From positions 62,001 to 126,000 of the forward strand of contig NZ_LQOL01000003.1 in the NCBI RefSeq assembly GCF_002101555.1: a DNA stretch of 64,000 bases, written 5' to 3'. The translations under genes were made by a program, and so were the position numbers. Source of the DNA: Mycolicibacterium canariasense. Its GTDB lineage: Bacteria > Actinomycetota > Actinomycetes > Mycobacteriales > Mycobacteriaceae. The notes beneath the pieces are model-generated. The model did not search any database. It saw only the letters and a list, made by a program, of their open reading frames with translations, and was not told the DNA's origin. The first letter of the stretch is position 1. Every line of letters starts with the position of its first letter. Positions 1 to 10,499 of the stretch are shown here, piece after piece.

Positions 1-501
1 AGGTCGGTCCTTGCGTCCTGTGCAGCGGCGGCCGTGGCGGCGATGTGTACGGCATGCGGCGTGTACGGTACCGCCGGTTCCGCCGCGCCCAGCCTCGCTG
101 CCTATCCCGCCGAAACCGCGGGCGGCGCCTCGGTCACGCTCGGCGCGGCCACCGTTGCCGCCCAGAGCATCGTCGACAGCTTCACTGCCGGTGACTTCGG
201 GACGGTGTGGGAGCGGATGACCGCGGACGTCCGCGCCGGCATCTCGCAGGACGACTTCGTGACCTTCTACGAGACCTGCAAGAAGCCCGGTCCACGCCTC
301 AACGTGTCGGGCCTGCAGATGGAGGACGACGGGCAGGCCGTCGTCCGGATGAACGGCCAGGGTGTGCAGGGCGTGCGCTTCATGGTCTACGAGCAGGGCG
401 TGTGGAACATGCGAGCCACCAAAGATTTCGCCGCGCACCTGGGCCAGCCACTGCATCAGATCATCGCCGAGGAGAAGGCCGCCGGGCTCTGCGACACGTG
501 A
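1..501 (+). CDS. Putative exported or lipid-anchored DUF-type protein, 5'-truncated
   Basis: The reading frame is open from the first base of the window, so the true start lies upstream. The visible N-terminal part is an Ala/Val/Cys-rich hydrophobic stretch resembling the end of a signal peptide, with cysteines that could form a lipobox. The mature part (about 115 residues, beginning near the AQSIVDSF segment) looks like the small NTF2-like or DUF3887-type extracellular domains common in actinobacteria: a helix followed by a curved sheet, with two cysteines (YETC and GLCDT) that may pair. No catalytic motif is visible. The next gene begins 7 bases after its stop, so the two are probably co-transcribed. 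The function is unknown; export is inferred only from the hydrophobic segment. Confidence 0.7.
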   Translation, partial: RSVLASCAAAAVAAMCTACGVYGTAGSAAPSLAAYPAETAGGASVTLGAATVAAQSIVDSFTAGDFGTVWERMTADVRAGISQDDFVTFYETCKKPGPRLNVSGLQMEDDGQAVVRMNGQGVQGVRFMVYEQGVWNMRATKDFAAHLGQPLHQIIAEEKAAGLCDT

Positions 502-508
502 GGTTCCC

Positions 509-1102
509 GTGACAAGACACCCCGCAGTCCTGGTGACCGGGATGTCGGGAGTGGGGAAGACGACGGCGCTCGACGAATTGCGCCGCCGCGGGTTCACCGC
601 CGTTGACACCGACGATGACGATTGGATTCACGTCGTGGCCGGCGAGCCGCTCTGGCGTGAACCCTTGATCGACGGGCTGCTGGCACGGGACCGCGATGCC
701 CCGCTGTTCGTCCAGGGCACGGTCGCCAACCAGGTCGACTTCTACCACCGATTCGACGCGATCGTGTTGCTCAGCGCGCCGACCGCGGTGATCTTCGACC
801 GACTTTCCGAACGCACCAACAACCCGTTCGGCAAGACCGAAGCGGAACGTCGCCGCATCGCCGCGGACATCGCCGAGATCGAGCCGCTGCTGCGGCAGTC
901 GGCCACGCACGTTGTCGACACCGACCGGCCGCGCGGTGCGGTGGCCGACCTCCTGGCGGCGATCGCGGCGGAGGTGACGCGTCGACGCTCAGCTGCCGTG
1001 CGCGATGGCGAACAGGCCGGCGACGCCGATGGCGTACACGACGAGGACGGTCAGCGAGTCGACGCCCATCCGGGCGATGCGCCGGTTCGGGCGGAACAGT
1101 AG
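509..1102 (+). CDS. P-loop nucleoside/nucleotide kinase-like ATP-binding protein
   Basis: Residues 11-18 form a Walker A loop (GMSGVGKT) directly after a beta strand. This is followed by an Asp-rich strand (DTDDDDW) and the R-rich lid segment typical of small AAA_18/AAA_33 kinases of about 180 residues. The GTG at 509 is used because the conserved part starts right behind it. The substrate cannot be told from sequence. The last ~38 residues have no family character and are read from DNA that is antisense to the 3' end of the cation antiporter, so the ancestral stop may have been lost. The two coding regions overlap tail-to-tail by 114 bases. Confidence 0.75.
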   Translation: MTRHPAVLVTGMSGVGKTTALDELRRRGFTAVDTDDDDWIHVVAGEPLWREPLIDGLLARDRDAPLFVQGTVANQVDFYHRFDAIVLLSAPTAVIFDRLSERTNNPFGKTEAERRRIAADIAEIEPLLRQSATHVVDTDRPRGAVADLLAAIAAEVTRRRSAAVRDGEQAGDADGVHDEDGQRVDAHPGDAPVRAEQ

Positions 1103-2050
1103 CCCCGTCGCGTAGATCAGCGTGAGCACCATGGCCAGCGCCGTCAGGTAGATGTCGGTGTGCTGGGCTTGCGGTAGCACCGCGTGCCCCGAGATCACGG
1201 TGGCCATCAAGAAGAGCACGGGCAGAAAGGCGTTGCCGCCGAAGATGTCCGAGACGGCCAGCTGGTAGTCACCGATGCGCACCGACGCCAGGCCGGTCGA
1301 CAACTCCGGGAGGGAGGTTGCGGCCGCCAGCACGGTGGCGCCGAACAGCACACCGGACAGGCCGATATGGTCGGCGATCGCGTCACCGCTGCGTTCCAGC
1401 ACGACACCGGCCACCAGGGTGACCGCGGCGGCGACCGCGAAGATTCCCGCCGACTTCGCCGTGCTGATGTTCTGCTTGCGCACGCGCTCGGTGGTGCTCT
1501 GACCGCGCGGATGTTCCTGGCCGTCGGGCGGTTGCCCGGACTCGTGCCACGGCAACGACCGCCCGGCGCGCCGCAACAGCAGCAGGCCCACCACCCAGGT
1601 CAGGGCGATCAGTAGCGGGGCCGGGGTGACCCGCAGCGCGATCAGGGATGGCGGCAGTTGGGTGCCCGCGATCACGATGGCCAGCACCGCCACCACCAGC
1701 ACCGCCTCCAACACCAGCACCAGCGACGCGGCGCGATAGGTCAGGGGTCGCTTCCCGCGAACCCCGAAGGCATCCAGCGCGACCAGCACCACGGTTTGAA
1801 TGGCTATGCCGCCCAGGATGTTTCCCACCGCCACGCCCAGATTGCCGGACAGTGACGCGCTGGCCACGATGGCGATCTCGGGCAGGTTGGTCGCGATCGC
1901 CAGCAGGATCAGCCCGCCCAGTGCGGATCCGAGGTCGAAGCGCGCCGACAGCACGTCGGTCTGATTCGACAGTGAGAATCCGGCCGCCCACACCGCCGCT
2001 GCGGCGGCGGCGAAGGCGAGCACAAGCCCCCACATCGGCCATCCAGACAC
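989..2050 (-). CDS. Calcium/cation:proton (CaCA-superfamily) antiporter
   Basis: An integral membrane protein of 353 residues with about ten hydrophobic segments. It has the two inverted alpha-repeats of the Na+/Ca2+ exchanger superfamily. The first carries TNLPEIAIV followed by GNILGG, and the second TSLPELSTG followed by SDIFGGN. The acidic residues in these repeats bind the exchanged cation. A hydrophilic loop (near residues 165-200) separates the halves. It probably exchanges Ca2+ or another cation for protons or Na+ across the plasma membrane. The start is a GTG at 2050; an ATG five codons in is an alternative. Confidence 0.85.
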   Translation of the reverse strand: MSGWPMWGLVLAFAAAAAAVWAAGFSLSNQTDVLSARFDLGSALGGLILLAIATNLPEIAIVASASLSGNLGVAVGNILGGIAIQTVVLVALDAFGVRGKRPLTYRAASLVLVLEAVLVVAVLAIVIAGTQLPPSLIALRVTPAPLLIALTWVVGLLLLRRAGRSLPWHESGQPPDGQEHPRGQSTTERVRKQNISTAKSAGIFAVAAAVTLVAGVVLERSGDAIADHIGLSGVLFGATVLAAATSLPELSTGLASVRIGDYQLAVSDIFGGNAFLPVLFLMATVISGHAVLPQAQHTDIYLTALAMVLTLIYATGLLFRPNRRIARMGVDSLTVLVVYAIGVAGLFAIAHGS

Positions 2051-2221
2051 CCCGACCTCCCTCCGCGCCGTGGCAGGGCCCGGCGAACCACCGGTGGCTA
2101 CCCGGGCGCGCGGCCGGCTACACGCGGTGGCCGCGACCTACCCGACGATCGGCACGAGCGCGGATATCGCTGCGCCAGTGCCCGCAGATTCGGACATTCG
2201 CCGCCCTGCGACGATAGGGCC

Positions 2222-3871
2222 ATGACCGCAACGCTCGTCGCGAAGGGCTTGGCCGGTGGGTTCGCGCATCGCACCCTGTTCGAGGATCTGGACCTGACCG
2301 TGGCGCCGGGCGATGTGATCGGGGTGGTCGGCGCGAACGGCGCCGGCAAGAGCACCCTGCTGCGGATCCTGGCCGGTGATCTCCAGCCGCTGGCCGGCAC
2401 CGTCAGCGTCGCGCCGACCGACGCCTTCGTCGGCTGGCTGCCTCAGCAGCACGAGCGGGTCCTTGGCGAAACCGTTGCCGGATATATCGGGCGCCGGACG
2501 GGGTGCACCGCCGCGACGGCGGCGATGGAGGCGACGGCGGCGGTGCTCGACGAATCTGCCGCGAGCGCGGATGCATACGCAGCCGCCCTGGAGCACTGGC
2601 TGGCTACCGGTGCGGCCGACCTGGACGACCGGATACCCGCGGTATTGGCCGACTTGGGACTCGATTCGGCTGTGCTGCAACCAGACTCGACGCCGATGAC
2701 GGCGCTGTCCGGCGGACAGGCTGCCCGCGTCGGACTGGCCGCACTGTTGTTGTCCAGGTTCGACATCGTGCTGCTCGACGAGCCGACGAATGATCTGGAT
2801 CTCGACGGCCTGGCCCGGCTGGAGCGTTTCGTCGGGGATCTGCGGGCCGGTGTGGTACTCGTCAGCCACGACCGAGAGTTCTTGGCCCGCACCGTAACCC
2901 GGGTTGCGGAACTGGATCTGGCCCAGCACACCACCACCGTCTACGGTGGTGGCTACCAGAGTTATCTGGAAGAGCGCGAGGTGAACCGGCGGCACCGGCG
3001 CGAGGAGTACGAGGAATTCGCCGAGCGTAAAGCGGACCTGGTGAGCCGCGCGCGGATCCAGCGGGAATGGTCGAGCCAGGGTGTCCGCAATGCCATGCGC
3101 AAGGCACCCGACAACGACAAGAACCGGCGCCGGGCGCAAACCGAGTCCAGTGAGAAACAGGCGCAGAAGGTCCGCCAGATGGAGAGCCGGATCGCCCGCC
3201 TCGAGGAGGTCGAGGAGCCGCGCAAGGAGTGGACGCTGCAGTTCACCATCGGATCCGCACCGAGGTCCAGTTCGGTGGTGGCGACCCTCGACAATGCGGT
3301 TGTGCGGCAAGGGGATTTCGTGCTGGGCCCGGTGTCGCTGCACGTCGGTGCCGGTGACCGGATCGGCATCACCGGCCCGAACGGGGCCGGCAAGTCGACG
3401 CTGTTGAGCGTCTTGCTGGGCCGGCGGCAGCCCGACGGGGGCCGCGCGAGTCTGGGCGCCAGCGTGGCCATCGGGCAGATCGACCAGGCGCGGGCGGAGT
3501 TCGCCGGCGCGCAGCGGCTGGTGGACAGTTTCGAACAACGGATGCCGGCCTGGTCCACCGCCGACGTGCGGACCCTGCTGGCGAAATTCGGGCTCGTGGC
3601 CGACCACGTGGAGCGGCCGGCCGCGGACCTGTCACCGGGGGAACGGACCCGGGCGGGTCTGGCGCTGCTGCAGGCCCGCGGGACCAATGTGCTGGTGCTC
3701 GACGAGCCGACCAACCATCTCGACCTGCCCGCCATCGAACAACTCGAGCAGGCACTGGAAAGCTACGACGGCACCCTGCTGTTGGTGACCCATGATCGGC
3801 GGATGTTGCAGAACATCCGCCTGGATCGGTCCTGGCATGTCGACGGGGGCCGGGTCACCGAACTCAGCTAG
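2222..3871 (+). CDS. ABC-F family ATPase (duplicated ATP-binding cassette)
   Basis: A soluble 549-residue protein with two ABC cassettes and no membrane segment, which is the ABC-F layout (ribosome-associated translation or antibiotic-protection factors). Cassette 1 has Walker A GANGAGKST near residue 40, signature LSGGQ near 161 and Walker B DIVLLDEPTND near 181. Cassette 2 has Walker A GPNGAGKST near 385, signature LSPGE near 469 and LVLDEPTNHLD near 490. A charged linker of about 80 residues joins them. The size and order resemble the M. tuberculosis Rv1473-type protein often labelled a macrolide ABC ATPase. That label is an inference; a housekeeping translational role is equally possible. 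The ATG at 2222 begins right after a short intergenic gap. Confidence 0.88.
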   Translation: MTATLVAKGLAGGFAHRTLFEDLDLTVAPGDVIGVVGANGAGKSTLLRILAGDLQPLAGTVSVAPTDAFVGWLPQQHERVLGETVAGYIGRRTGCTAATAAMEATAAVLDESAASADAYAAALEHWLATGAADLDDRIPAVLADLGLDSAVLQPDSTPMTALSGGQAARVGLAALLLSRFDIVLLDEPTNDLDLDGLARLERFVGDLRAGVVLVSHDREFLARTVTRVAELDLAQHTTTVYGGGYQSYLEEREVNRRHRREEYEEFAERKADLVSRARIQREWSSQGVRNAMRKAPDNDKNRRRAQTESSEKQAQKVRQMESRIARLEEVEEPRKEWTLQFTIGSAPRSSSVVATLDNAVVRQGDFVLGPVSLHVGAGDRIGITGPNGAGKSTLLSVLLGRRQPDGGRASLGASVAIGQIDQARAEFAGAQRLVDSFEQRMPAWSTADVRTLLAKFGLVADHVERPAADLSPGERTRAGLALLQARGTNVLVLDEPTNHLDLPAIEQLEQALESYDGTLLLVTHDRRMLQNIRLDRSWHVDGGRVTELS

Positions 3872-3985
3872 ATCGCGCGCTGGTGTTGTGATGCCCGGCA
3901 CGGTGTCGTACCGTCAACCTAGTTGATTAGCCGTCCTAAAAGCCGCCACCGTCAGTCCCTGACACTGCACATGAAAGGGTCACGG

Positions 3986-4432
3986 ATGCAACGGGTTTCG
4001 TTCAGCAGAAAGCTGGGAAAACGCTGGATGTATCTGGTGGCGGTGCTGGTGGTCGCGGTGGCCGGTTTCGCCGTGTTCCGCCTGCACGGCATCTTCGCCT
4101 CGCACGACGTCACGTCCACGCCGAGCGGCTCGGACAACGACATCGTGCCGTTCAACCCCAAACACGTGGTCATCGAGGTGTTCGGCCCGCCGGGCACCGT
4201 CGCCACCATCACCTACCTGGACGTGAACGCCCAACCGCAGCGCGCCGACAACGTCACCCTGCCCTGGGCCTACGACACGACAACCACGCAGCCGGCCGTC
4301 TTCGTCAACGTCACCGCCCAGGGTGACAGCGACTCCATCGGCTGCCGCATCAAGATCGATGACGCCGTGAAGGACGAGAGAACGGTCAACACCCTGAACG
4401 CCCTCACCTACTGCCTGGACAAATCCGGATGA
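3986..4432 (+). CDS. mmpS: MmpS-family membrane-anchored accessory protein
   Basis: The protein has 148 residues: a basic N-terminus, one membrane anchor (about residues 12-32), then an exported domain with two Cys (IGCRI and LTYCLD) and the MmpS features [17 protein letters not shown] and LPWAY. MmpS proteins work with the adjacent MmpL transporter in lipid or siderophore export. The ATG at 3986 is preferred over the one at 3971 because an AAAGGG ribosome site lies about 8 bases upstream of it. Its stop overlaps the mmpL start in an ATGA tetranucleotide, so the two are translationally coupled. Which mmpS/mmpL pair this is cannot be fixed without a phylogeny. Confidence 0.93.
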   Translation: MQRVSFSRKLGKRWMYLVAVLVVAVAGFAVFRLHGIFASHDVTSTPSGSDNDIVPFNPKHVVIEVFGPPGTVATITYLDVNAQPQRADNVTLPWAYDTTTTQPAVFVNVTAQGDSDSIGCRIKIDDAVKDERTVNTLNALTYCLDKSG

Positions 4433-7326
4433 CCCCCCGTAACCGCGTTCCCGACTTCATCCGGCGGTACTCGGTGCTGATCGCCTTCTTCTGGCTCGGT
4501 CTGGCCGTCGTCACCAACGTCTTCGTGCCGCAGCTGGAGACGGTCGCCGAAGCGCACAACGTGTCCCTGAGCCCGCAGGACGCGCCGTCGCTGCAAGCCA
4601 GCAAGCAGATCGGCAAGGTGTTCCAGGAGTTCGACTCCGACAGCTCGGCGATGATCGTGCTGGAGGGTGACCAGCCGCTGGGCGCCGACGCCCATCACTA
4701 CTACGACGGCCTGGTGCAGAAGCTGTCGCAGGACACCAAGCACGTCGAACACATCGACAACTTCTGGGGCGACCCGCTGACGGCGGCCGGCTCGCAGAGT
4801 TCCGACGGCAAGGCCGCGCTGGTGCAGGTGTACCTGGCCGGCAACCAGGGCGAGTCGCTGGCCAACGAGTCGGTGGACGCGGTCCGCGACATCGTCGACC
4901 ACACGCCGCCCCCGCCCGGCCTCAAGGTCTATGTCACCGGTGCGGCGCCGCTGGTCACCGACCAGTTCGAGGTCGGCAGGCAGGGCACCCTGAAGACCAC
5001 CCTGATCACCATCGGGGTGATCGCGGTGATGCTCTTCGCGCTGTACCGCCGCCTGAGCACGGTGTTCTTCGTGATCTTCACGGTGATGATCGAGTTGACC
5101 GCCTCCCGTGGGGTGGTTGCGGTGCTGGCCAACGCCGGCATCATCGAGCTGTCCACGTACTCCACCAACCTGTTGACCCTGCTGGTGATCGCCGCCGGCA
5201 CCGACTATGCGATCTTCCTGCTCGGCCGGTTCCACGAAGCCCGTTATGCCGGCGAGGATCGGGTGGCCGCGTTCGCCACGATGTACCACGGCACCGCGCA
5301 CATCATCCTCGGCTCCGGACTGACCATCGCCGGTGCGGTGATGTGCCTGACCTTCACCCGGCTGCCGTACTTCCAGAGCCTGGGCATTCCCGCCGGCACC
5401 GGCGTGCTGGTGGCCGTGGTGGCCGCACTGACCCTGGCCCCGGCGCTGATCTGCATCGGCAGGCATTTCGGTCTCTTCGAGCCCGCGCGCCGGCTGCAGA
5501 CCCAGGGCTGGCGGCGGATCGGCACGGCGATCGTGCGCTGGCCCGGTCCCATCCTGGTGGCCACCGTGGCCATCGCCCTCATCGGCCTGATCGCCCTGCC
5601 CAACTACAAGACCAGCTATGACGCCAGGGGCTACATGCCGGCCGGCGCCCCGGCCAATGTCGGCTACGCCGCCGCGGAACGACACTTCTCGCAGGCAAGG
5701 CTCAACCCGGAACTGCTGATGGTCCAGGCCGACCACGACCTGCGCAATTCCACCGACATGATCCTGCTGGAGCGCGTCGCCAAGGCCGTCTTCCACACCG
5801 ACGGCATCGCGCAGGTGCAGTCGATCACCCGGCCGCTGGGCACCCCACTGGACCACACCTCCATCCCGTTCCAGATCAGTGCGAGCAGCGCCTCTCAGAT
5901 CAACAACCTGCCGTTCCAGCAGGCGCGGGGGTCGGATCTGCTCAAACAGGTTGACGTGATCAACAATTCGATCGACGTGCTGCGCCAGCAGTATGCGCTG
6001 CAACAACAATCGGGCGCCGTCACCGACGAGCAGGCCAAGGCGTTCGCACAGACCGTCGCGACGGCCAATGATCTGCGCGACAAGATCGCCAACTTCGACG
6101 ACTTCTTCCGCCCACTGCGCAACTACTTCTACTGGGAACCGCACTGCTTCGACATCCCGGCCTGTGCGGCCATCCGGTCGGTGTTCGACGCTCTCGACGG
6201 TATCGACGCACTGACCGACCAACTGGGCAATGTCGCCGGCAGTATCGCGAAACTGGATGCGTTGCAACCGAAGTTGCTGGCGCTGATCCCGCCGCAGATC
6301 CAGAGTCAGGAGACCAACCGCGATCTCACGCTGACCAACTACGCGACGACCTCGGGGATCAACGACCAGACCCAGGCGGCCTTGCAGAACTCCACCGCGC
6401 TGGGCCAGGCCTACGACGCGTCCAAGACCGATGACTCCTTCTATCTGCCGCCCGAGGCGTTCTCCAATCCCGAATTCGTGCGGGGCATGAAACTGTTCAT
6501 GTCTCCGGACGGCAAGGCGGCCCGGATGATCATCACCCACGAGGGCGATCCCGCGACACCGGAAGGCATTTCGCATATCGACGCGATCCGGCACGCCGCC
6601 CAGGAAGCGGTGAAGGGTACGCCGCTGGCCGGGTCCAAGATCTTCATCGCGGGCACCGCGGCCACCTACAAGGACATCGCCGACGGCGCCAAGTACGACC
6701 TGATGATCGCCGGGATCGCGGCGCTGTCGCTGATCCTGCTGGTGATGATGTTCATCACCCGGAGCATCATCGCGGCGTTCGTCATCGTGGGCACGGTGGC
6801 ACTGTCGCTGGGCGCCTCGTTCGGGTTGTCGGTGCTGATCTGGCAGGACATCTTCGGGGTCGAACTGTTCTGGATCGTGTTGGCGCTGGCGGTGATCCTG
6901 CTACTGGCGGTGGGATCGGACTACAACCTGCTGCTGATCTCCCGCTTCAAGGAGGAGATCGGGGCCGGCCTGAACACCGGCATCGTCCGGGCCATGGCCG
7001 GGTCGGGTGCGGTGGTGACGGCCGCCGGCCTGGTCTTCGCGGCGACCATGGCCTCGTTCATCTTCGCCGATCTGCGGATCCTCGGTCAGATCGGCACGAC
7101 CATCGCCTTGGGGCTGCTGTTCGACACCCTGATCGTGCGGTCGTTCATGACGCCGGCCATCGCGGCGCTGCTCGGTCGGTGGTTCTGGTGGCCGCTGCGG
7201 GTGCGGCCCCGGCCCGCCAGCCAGATGCTGCAGCCCTACGGTTCACGGGCATCGGTGCGCCAGCTGTTGCTGTGGGAGGACGGGGACGCGGCAGCGCCGC
7301 AGCACGTCAGGCCGTCTGCGGACTGA
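4429..7326 (+). CDS. mmpL: MmpL-family RND transporter
   Basis: A 965-residue RND-superfamily transporter. One TM helix near residue 15 is followed by a large periplasmic loop, a block of TM helices, a second loop containing Gln/Asp-rich coiled-coil sequence, and a final TM block. The proton-relay Asp-Tyr pairs typical of MmpL are present ([12 protein letters not shown] near residue 257 and [12 protein letters not shown] near 829). A Cys pair (CFDIPAC) sits in loop 2 and may form a disulfide. MmpL proteins export lipids, glycolipids or siderophores across the inner membrane with their MmpS partner, which overlaps upstream. The cargo is unknown. Its 3' end overlaps the convergent membrane-protein gene by 20 bases. 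Confidence 0.95.
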   Translation: MTPRNRVPDFIRRYSVLIAFFWLGLAVVTNVFVPQLETVAEAHNVSLSPQDAPSLQASKQIGKVFQEFDSDSSAMIVLEGDQPLGADAHHYYDGLVQKLSQDTKHVEHIDNFWGDPLTAAGSQSSDGKAALVQVYLAGNQGESLANESVDAVRDIVDHTPPPPGLKVYVTGAAPLVTDQFEVGRQGTLKTTLITIGVIAVMLFALYRRLSTVFFVIFTVMIELTASRGVVAVLANAGIIELSTYSTNLLTLLVIAAGTDYAIFLLGRFHEARYAGEDRVAAFATMYHGTAHIILGSGLTIAGAVMCLTFTRLPYFQSLGIPAGTGVLVAVVAALTLAPALICIGRHFGLFEPARRLQTQGWRRIGTAIVRWPGPILVATVAIALIGLIALPNYKTSYDARGYMPAGAPANVGYAAAERHFSQARLNPELLMVQADHDLRNSTDMILLERVAKAVFHTDGIAQVQSITRPLGTPLDHTSIPFQISASSASQINNLPFQQARGSDLLKQVDVINNSIDVLRQQYALQQQSGAVTDEQAKAFAQTVATANDLRDKIANFDDFFRPLRNYFYWEPHCFDIPACAAIRSVFDALDGIDALTDQLGNVAGSIAKLDALQPKLLALIPPQIQSQETNRDLTLTNYATTSGINDQTQAALQNSTALGQAYDASKTDDSFYLPPEAFSNPEFVRGMKLFMSPDGKAARMIITHEGDPATPEGISHIDAIRHAAQEAVKGTPLAGSKIFIAGTAATYKDIADGAKYDLMIAGIAALSLILLVMMFITRSIIAAFVIVGTVALSLGASFGLSVLIWQDIFGVELFWIVLALAVILLLAVGSDYNLLLISRFKEEIGAGLNTGIVRAMAGSGAVVTAAGLVFAATMASFIFADLRILGQIGTTIALGLLFDTLIVRSFMTPAIAALLGRWFWWPLRVRPRPASQMLQPYGSRASVRQLLLWEDGDAAAPQHVRPSAD

Positions 7327-7783
7327 GTCGATGGGTGGCGGTGTCGGCGTCGTCCACGATCTCGATATCGGCCAGCTTGCTTTGGTGCCGCGCCACCCGG
7401 CGCAGTTGCCCGACGATGTTCATCGAGCTGAGCATCGGGATGCCGCCGATGAACGTCCGGAACGACGGGTTGCCGCCGTGCACGTGCAGCTCATAGAGGC
7501 AACCGACCACGTAGAAGAACCCGCAGCTGAACAGGACGGCGGGAATGGCGTACGCCAGCGGTGAGCGAGCGTCTTCGACCAGTTCGGTCGCATACTCGAA
7601 CTCGGCCGGCGTCATCGGCTCGCGGCGGCGCAGTTTGGCCAGGATCGCCTTGTGGGCACCCACCTGCTCGCCGAGTGCGGCCGGCGTGCGGTTCTCCAAC
7701 CGGCGGACGTAGACGTATACGCAGCCGACCAGACCCAGCGCCAGCAGTCCGTCGAGGATCGTCAGATCACCCCAGAGATTCAC
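7307..7783 (-). CDS. Small membrane protein of unknown function
   Basis: The protein has 158 residues with one hydrophobic helix at the N-terminus (about residues 8-24). A charged helical segment with [16 protein letters not shown] follows, and then a second helix near residues 75-95 ([22 protein letters not shown]). The C-terminal tail is acidic. I do not recognise a family. The GTG at 7783 is chosen over the one at 7798 because GAGGGG lies about 6 bases upstream of it. It converges on mmpL with a 20-base overlap, and nothing in the context assigns a role. Confidence 0.7.
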   Translation of the reverse strand: MNLWGDLTILDGLLALGLVGCVYVYVRRLENRTPAALGEQVGAHKAILAKLRRREPMTPAEFEYATELVEDARSPLAYAIPAVLFSCGFFYVVGCLYELHVHGGNPSFRTFIGGIPMLSSMNIVGQLRRVARHQSKLADIEIVDDADTATHRLSPQTA

Positions 7784-7865
7784 GGTCGCCCCTCGCACTC
7801 ACCGAACCATTATCTGATCTAAGTATCTGCGTCGGTGCCGCGTGACACAAGGCCGGCGGCGGGGC

Positions 7866-8888
7866 TCAGCTGAACCGGATGTTCATGGTGGCCAGCCCGA
7901 AGATCTTGCGGCCCTGTGACTTGGCGCCCACCAGCACGACGCCGGTGCGGGTCTGGGGATCCAGCGACTTGATCTTGCCGCTGTACTCGATATCGGCGCC
8001 GCCGTCGGCCGGAACCACCGCGGGCTGGGACAGCCGCACGGCGTAGCGGCTCACCGAGCCGGGGTCGTCCGTCCACGAGGACGCGAACGACGCGCCCAGC
8101 CCCATGGTCAGCATGCCGTGGGCGATCACGTCGGGCTGGCCGGCCAGCTTGGCGATGTTCTCGTCCCAGTGCAGCGGGTTCGCGTCGCCGGCCACACCGG
8201 CGTAGTTCACCAGGTCCCCGCGGGAGAGGCGGGTGTGGTGCACCGGCAATTCGTCGCCGACCGTCAGATCGTCGAACGACGGTGACGTGGGCGCGGCGGT
8301 GGGTTCGGCGATCCGGGTTTCGACCGCCGGGCGCAGGGTCTTCTCGTAGGCGCCCGATTCCTCGGCGCCGAGCATGTTGATGCCGTGCATCATCACGCCC
8401 TGTACGGCGGGCCGGATCGCCGGATCGACCTCTTCGCCGGTCACCCCGACGACGGTGGTGTGCAGGGTGTGCACCACCTCGCCGGCGGTGTCGGTGAAGG
8501 TGTTGGTGACGGTGATCAGATCGCGTCCGGCGACGCGGCGCACGGAGGTGAGTTCGATGTCGATACGCAGCTCGTCACCCTCCACGATCGGACGGTGCTG
8601 CTCGAAGACCTCCTCGGTCTGCAGATACATGTCGTAACCCACCACGACCTGCTCGAACATGCGCTGATTGCACGCCATGGCCGGACCCGACGTGAAGGTC
8701 AGCGGCGCGATCAGGCCCGGGTAGCCCAGCTTCTTGGCGGCGTCGACGTTCCAGTGCGCGGGGTGGTGATCCTGCACCGCACGGGCGAACTCGCGGATCT
8801 TCTCGCGGCCCACCAGATAGGTGTCTTCCATCTGGTAGTAGTGGCCCACCCGGGAATCGAGGGTCGACGTATCTGCTGCTGCGGTCAT
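7866..8888 (-). CDS. Fused MaoC-like (3R)-hydroxyacyl dehydratase (HadA/HadB type)
   Basis: A 340-residue double hot-dog protein. The N-terminal half resembles the FAS1/HadA-like domain (VGREKIREFARAV, HWNVDAAKKLGYPGLIAP). The C-terminal half carries the MaoC hydratase motif (YAGVAGDANPLHWDENIAKLAG), whose Asp and His are the catalytic pair. Such fused proteins dehydrate (3R)-hydroxyacyl-ACP or -CoA intermediates of fatty-acid metabolism. The ATG at 8888 is chosen because the conserved family N-terminus begins there; upstream codons are not conserved in type. A TetR-like gene follows upstream on the same strand and may regulate it. Confidence 0.85.
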   Translation of the reverse strand: MTAAADTSTLDSRVGHYYQMEDTYLVGREKIREFARAVQDHHPAHWNVDAAKKLGYPGLIAPLTFTSGPAMACNQRMFEQVVVGYDMYLQTEEVFEQHRPIVEGDELRIDIELTSVRRVAGRDLITVTNTFTDTAGEVVHTLHTTVVGVTGEEVDPAIRPAVQGVMMHGINMLGAEESGAYEKTLRPAVETRIAEPTAAPTSPSFDDLTVGDELPVHHTRLSRGDLVNYAGVAGDANPLHWDENIAKLAGQPDVIAHGMLTMGLGASFASSWTDDPGSVSRYAVRLSQPAVVPADGGADIEYSGKIKSLDPQTRTGVVLVGAKSQGRKIFGLATMNIRFS

Positions 8889-8984
8889 GGCTGGGCTCAA
8901 CTTCTCTATCTGCGCGTTCGCTGAGGCTGTCCACAGCACACTAACGCGCGCACACCGCAGCAATCCAAACCGAGGATCGCGCGG

Positions 8985-9557
8985 TCAGGCCCGAATCGCC
9001 TGCCACACCAGATCGGCGACCTGCCGGCAGTACGGATCGTCGATCGCTTCGCCCGTGAAAAGGGCGCGCATGTTGATCGGGGCCAGCAGCATTTCCAGGG
9101 CTACCGCGGCGTCGACCCCGGCGCGCAACTCGCCACGCTCGCGGGCCCGGCTGAACACCACACTCAACCGCTGGGCCCGCACCCGCCACAGGGTGCGCCG
9201 AATCTCGATGCCGTCGAGGAACGGTTCGCCGATCAGGTGTGAACCCTGAATCTGATGACCCTGGTCGGACGAGACATAGGCGGCCATGCCCGCGGCGAGG
9301 GCGTACAGGTCCTCTCGCAGGGACCCGGTGTCCGGTGCAACGGCTTGCCGCCCGGCACCGTCCAGCAGGACATCGATGATGAGGGTGGCTTCATCGGCCC
9401 AGAACTGCAGGATGTCGTGCACCGGCAACCCATTCCGGTCCGCCAGGGCCACGATGCTGAACCGGTCGATACCCCACTGCGTCAACTCTTCACGGGCTGC
9501 GGCATGCACACGGTCACGGAACTCCGGCGTGGGTCCCGCCTTGTCGATCGTGCTCAA
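8985..9557 (-). CDS. TetR-type transcriptional regulator
   Basis: The protein has 190 residues. The N-terminal ~60 residues are a helix-turn-helix region of TetR type (WGIDRFSIVALADRNGLPVHDILQFW) and the rest is an all-helical ligand-binding domain (GSHLIGEPF, RRTLWRVRAQRL). A TTG at 9557 is proposed as the start because GGGGAGG ends 6 bases upstream; a second TTG at 9563 sits directly against that Shine-Dalgarno and is less likely. It lies 96 bases upstream of the dehydratase gene on the same strand, so it may control it. The ligand is unknown. Confidence 0.8.
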   Translation of the reverse strand: MSTIDKAGPTPEFRDRVHAAAREELTQWGIDRFSIVALADRNGLPVHDILQFWADEATLIIDVLLDGAGRQAVAPDTGSLREDLYALAAGMAAYVSSDQGHQIQGSHLIGEPFLDGIEIRRTLWRVRAQRLSVVFSRARERGELRAGVDAAVALEMLLAPINMRALFTGEAIDDPYCRQVADLVWQAIRA

Positions 9558-9853
9558 AAACAACCTCCCCCGAGAATTCCACCCAGTCTAGCGTTCAAGA
9601 TCGGTGGTCCTCGGCGCTCCGCGAGTCGGTGCCCGCAGCAACGCCCCGGCAGGGGTTCCACAGCCCGGAGCCTGCGCCTGACGCCGCACAGCTCCGACTC
9701 AGCGAGTGGTCGCCGGCCGCAAAAGCGTTGCCCCGATGCGGTATCGGGCCGATCCTTGAAGCCGTTCGCGGAGGGTGGGTCGAAAGCGGGCGCCGGCGCT
9801 GGCGGCCGGCGGTGAACCTGCGCAGGGCAGCGGCATCCGGTGCGCCGGTGCTG

Positions 9854-10360
9854 TCACCGACGTTCGGCGCTGCGCAGGATGGCGCGGGCCGCCTCGAAGG
9901 ACCGGGCAGCCCCCTTGACCTCGGCGCCGAACTGGATGAATTCGCCGGTGCTGGAGCGGAAACTCAAGGTCGGGCAGCGGGTGGTCAACTCGTTGAGTTG
10001 GCCGGTCATCTGACGCAGCGCGGTGGTCAACGCCTGATCCGGGGTGGGCAGGCTGGTGCGGATCTGCTGATTGGCGATCGTCAGGTCCCGGCAGATGGTG
10101 TGGATACCGTCGAAGTCGGCCCGGTTGATCGCCATCGCGAGCCGGCCCGACGCGGTGCCCAGCGTCTTGAACGCCTCGTAATGCTGCTTGCGCCAGGCGT
10201 TGATGCGTTCGGCGCTGCCGAGGCCCAGCACGGCCGGCGCCGGAGCATCCAGGGTGGCCGGTGCGGGCGCAGCCGGACCCGGGCCACACCCCGGGGCGCC
10301 GAGGGCCAGCAGCACGATCAGCGCGACCCGGTGGAAGCGTTTCAACGGACGAGCTCGCAT
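9854..10360 (-). CDS. Putative lipoprotein, helical
   Basis: A 168-residue protein with a short basic N-terminus, a hydrophobic core (VALIVLLAL) and a lipobox (LGAPGC) placing the lipid-modified Cys near residue 25. A Pro/Ala-rich linker follows, then a helical domain of about 120 residues with Cys residues at TICRDL and TRCPTL that could pair. No enzymatic motif is visible. The stretch 9558-9853 between this gene and the TetR gene holds nothing I can identify. It diverges from the phosphatase gene at 10500. Confidence 0.75.
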   Translation of the reverse strand: MRARPLKRFHRVALIVLLALGAPGCGPGPAAPAPATLDAPAPAVLGLGSAERINAWRKQHYEAFKTLGTASGRLAMAINRADFDGIHTICRDLTIANQQIRTSLPTPDQALTTALRQMTGQLNELTTRCPTLSFRSSTGEFIQFGAEVKGAARSFEAARAILRSAERR

Positions 10361-10499
10361 ACCTTCAGGTGAGGGGCAGGGAGGGGTTAGCCCGGGACTC
10401 TAGCGCACACCCGCCTCCGCTCGGGTGTTCATCGGGTGTTCGGTTGTGGTTCGCCCGCCCCGGTAGCCACGGGGCGCGGATGTGGGTGACCATCCAGTG

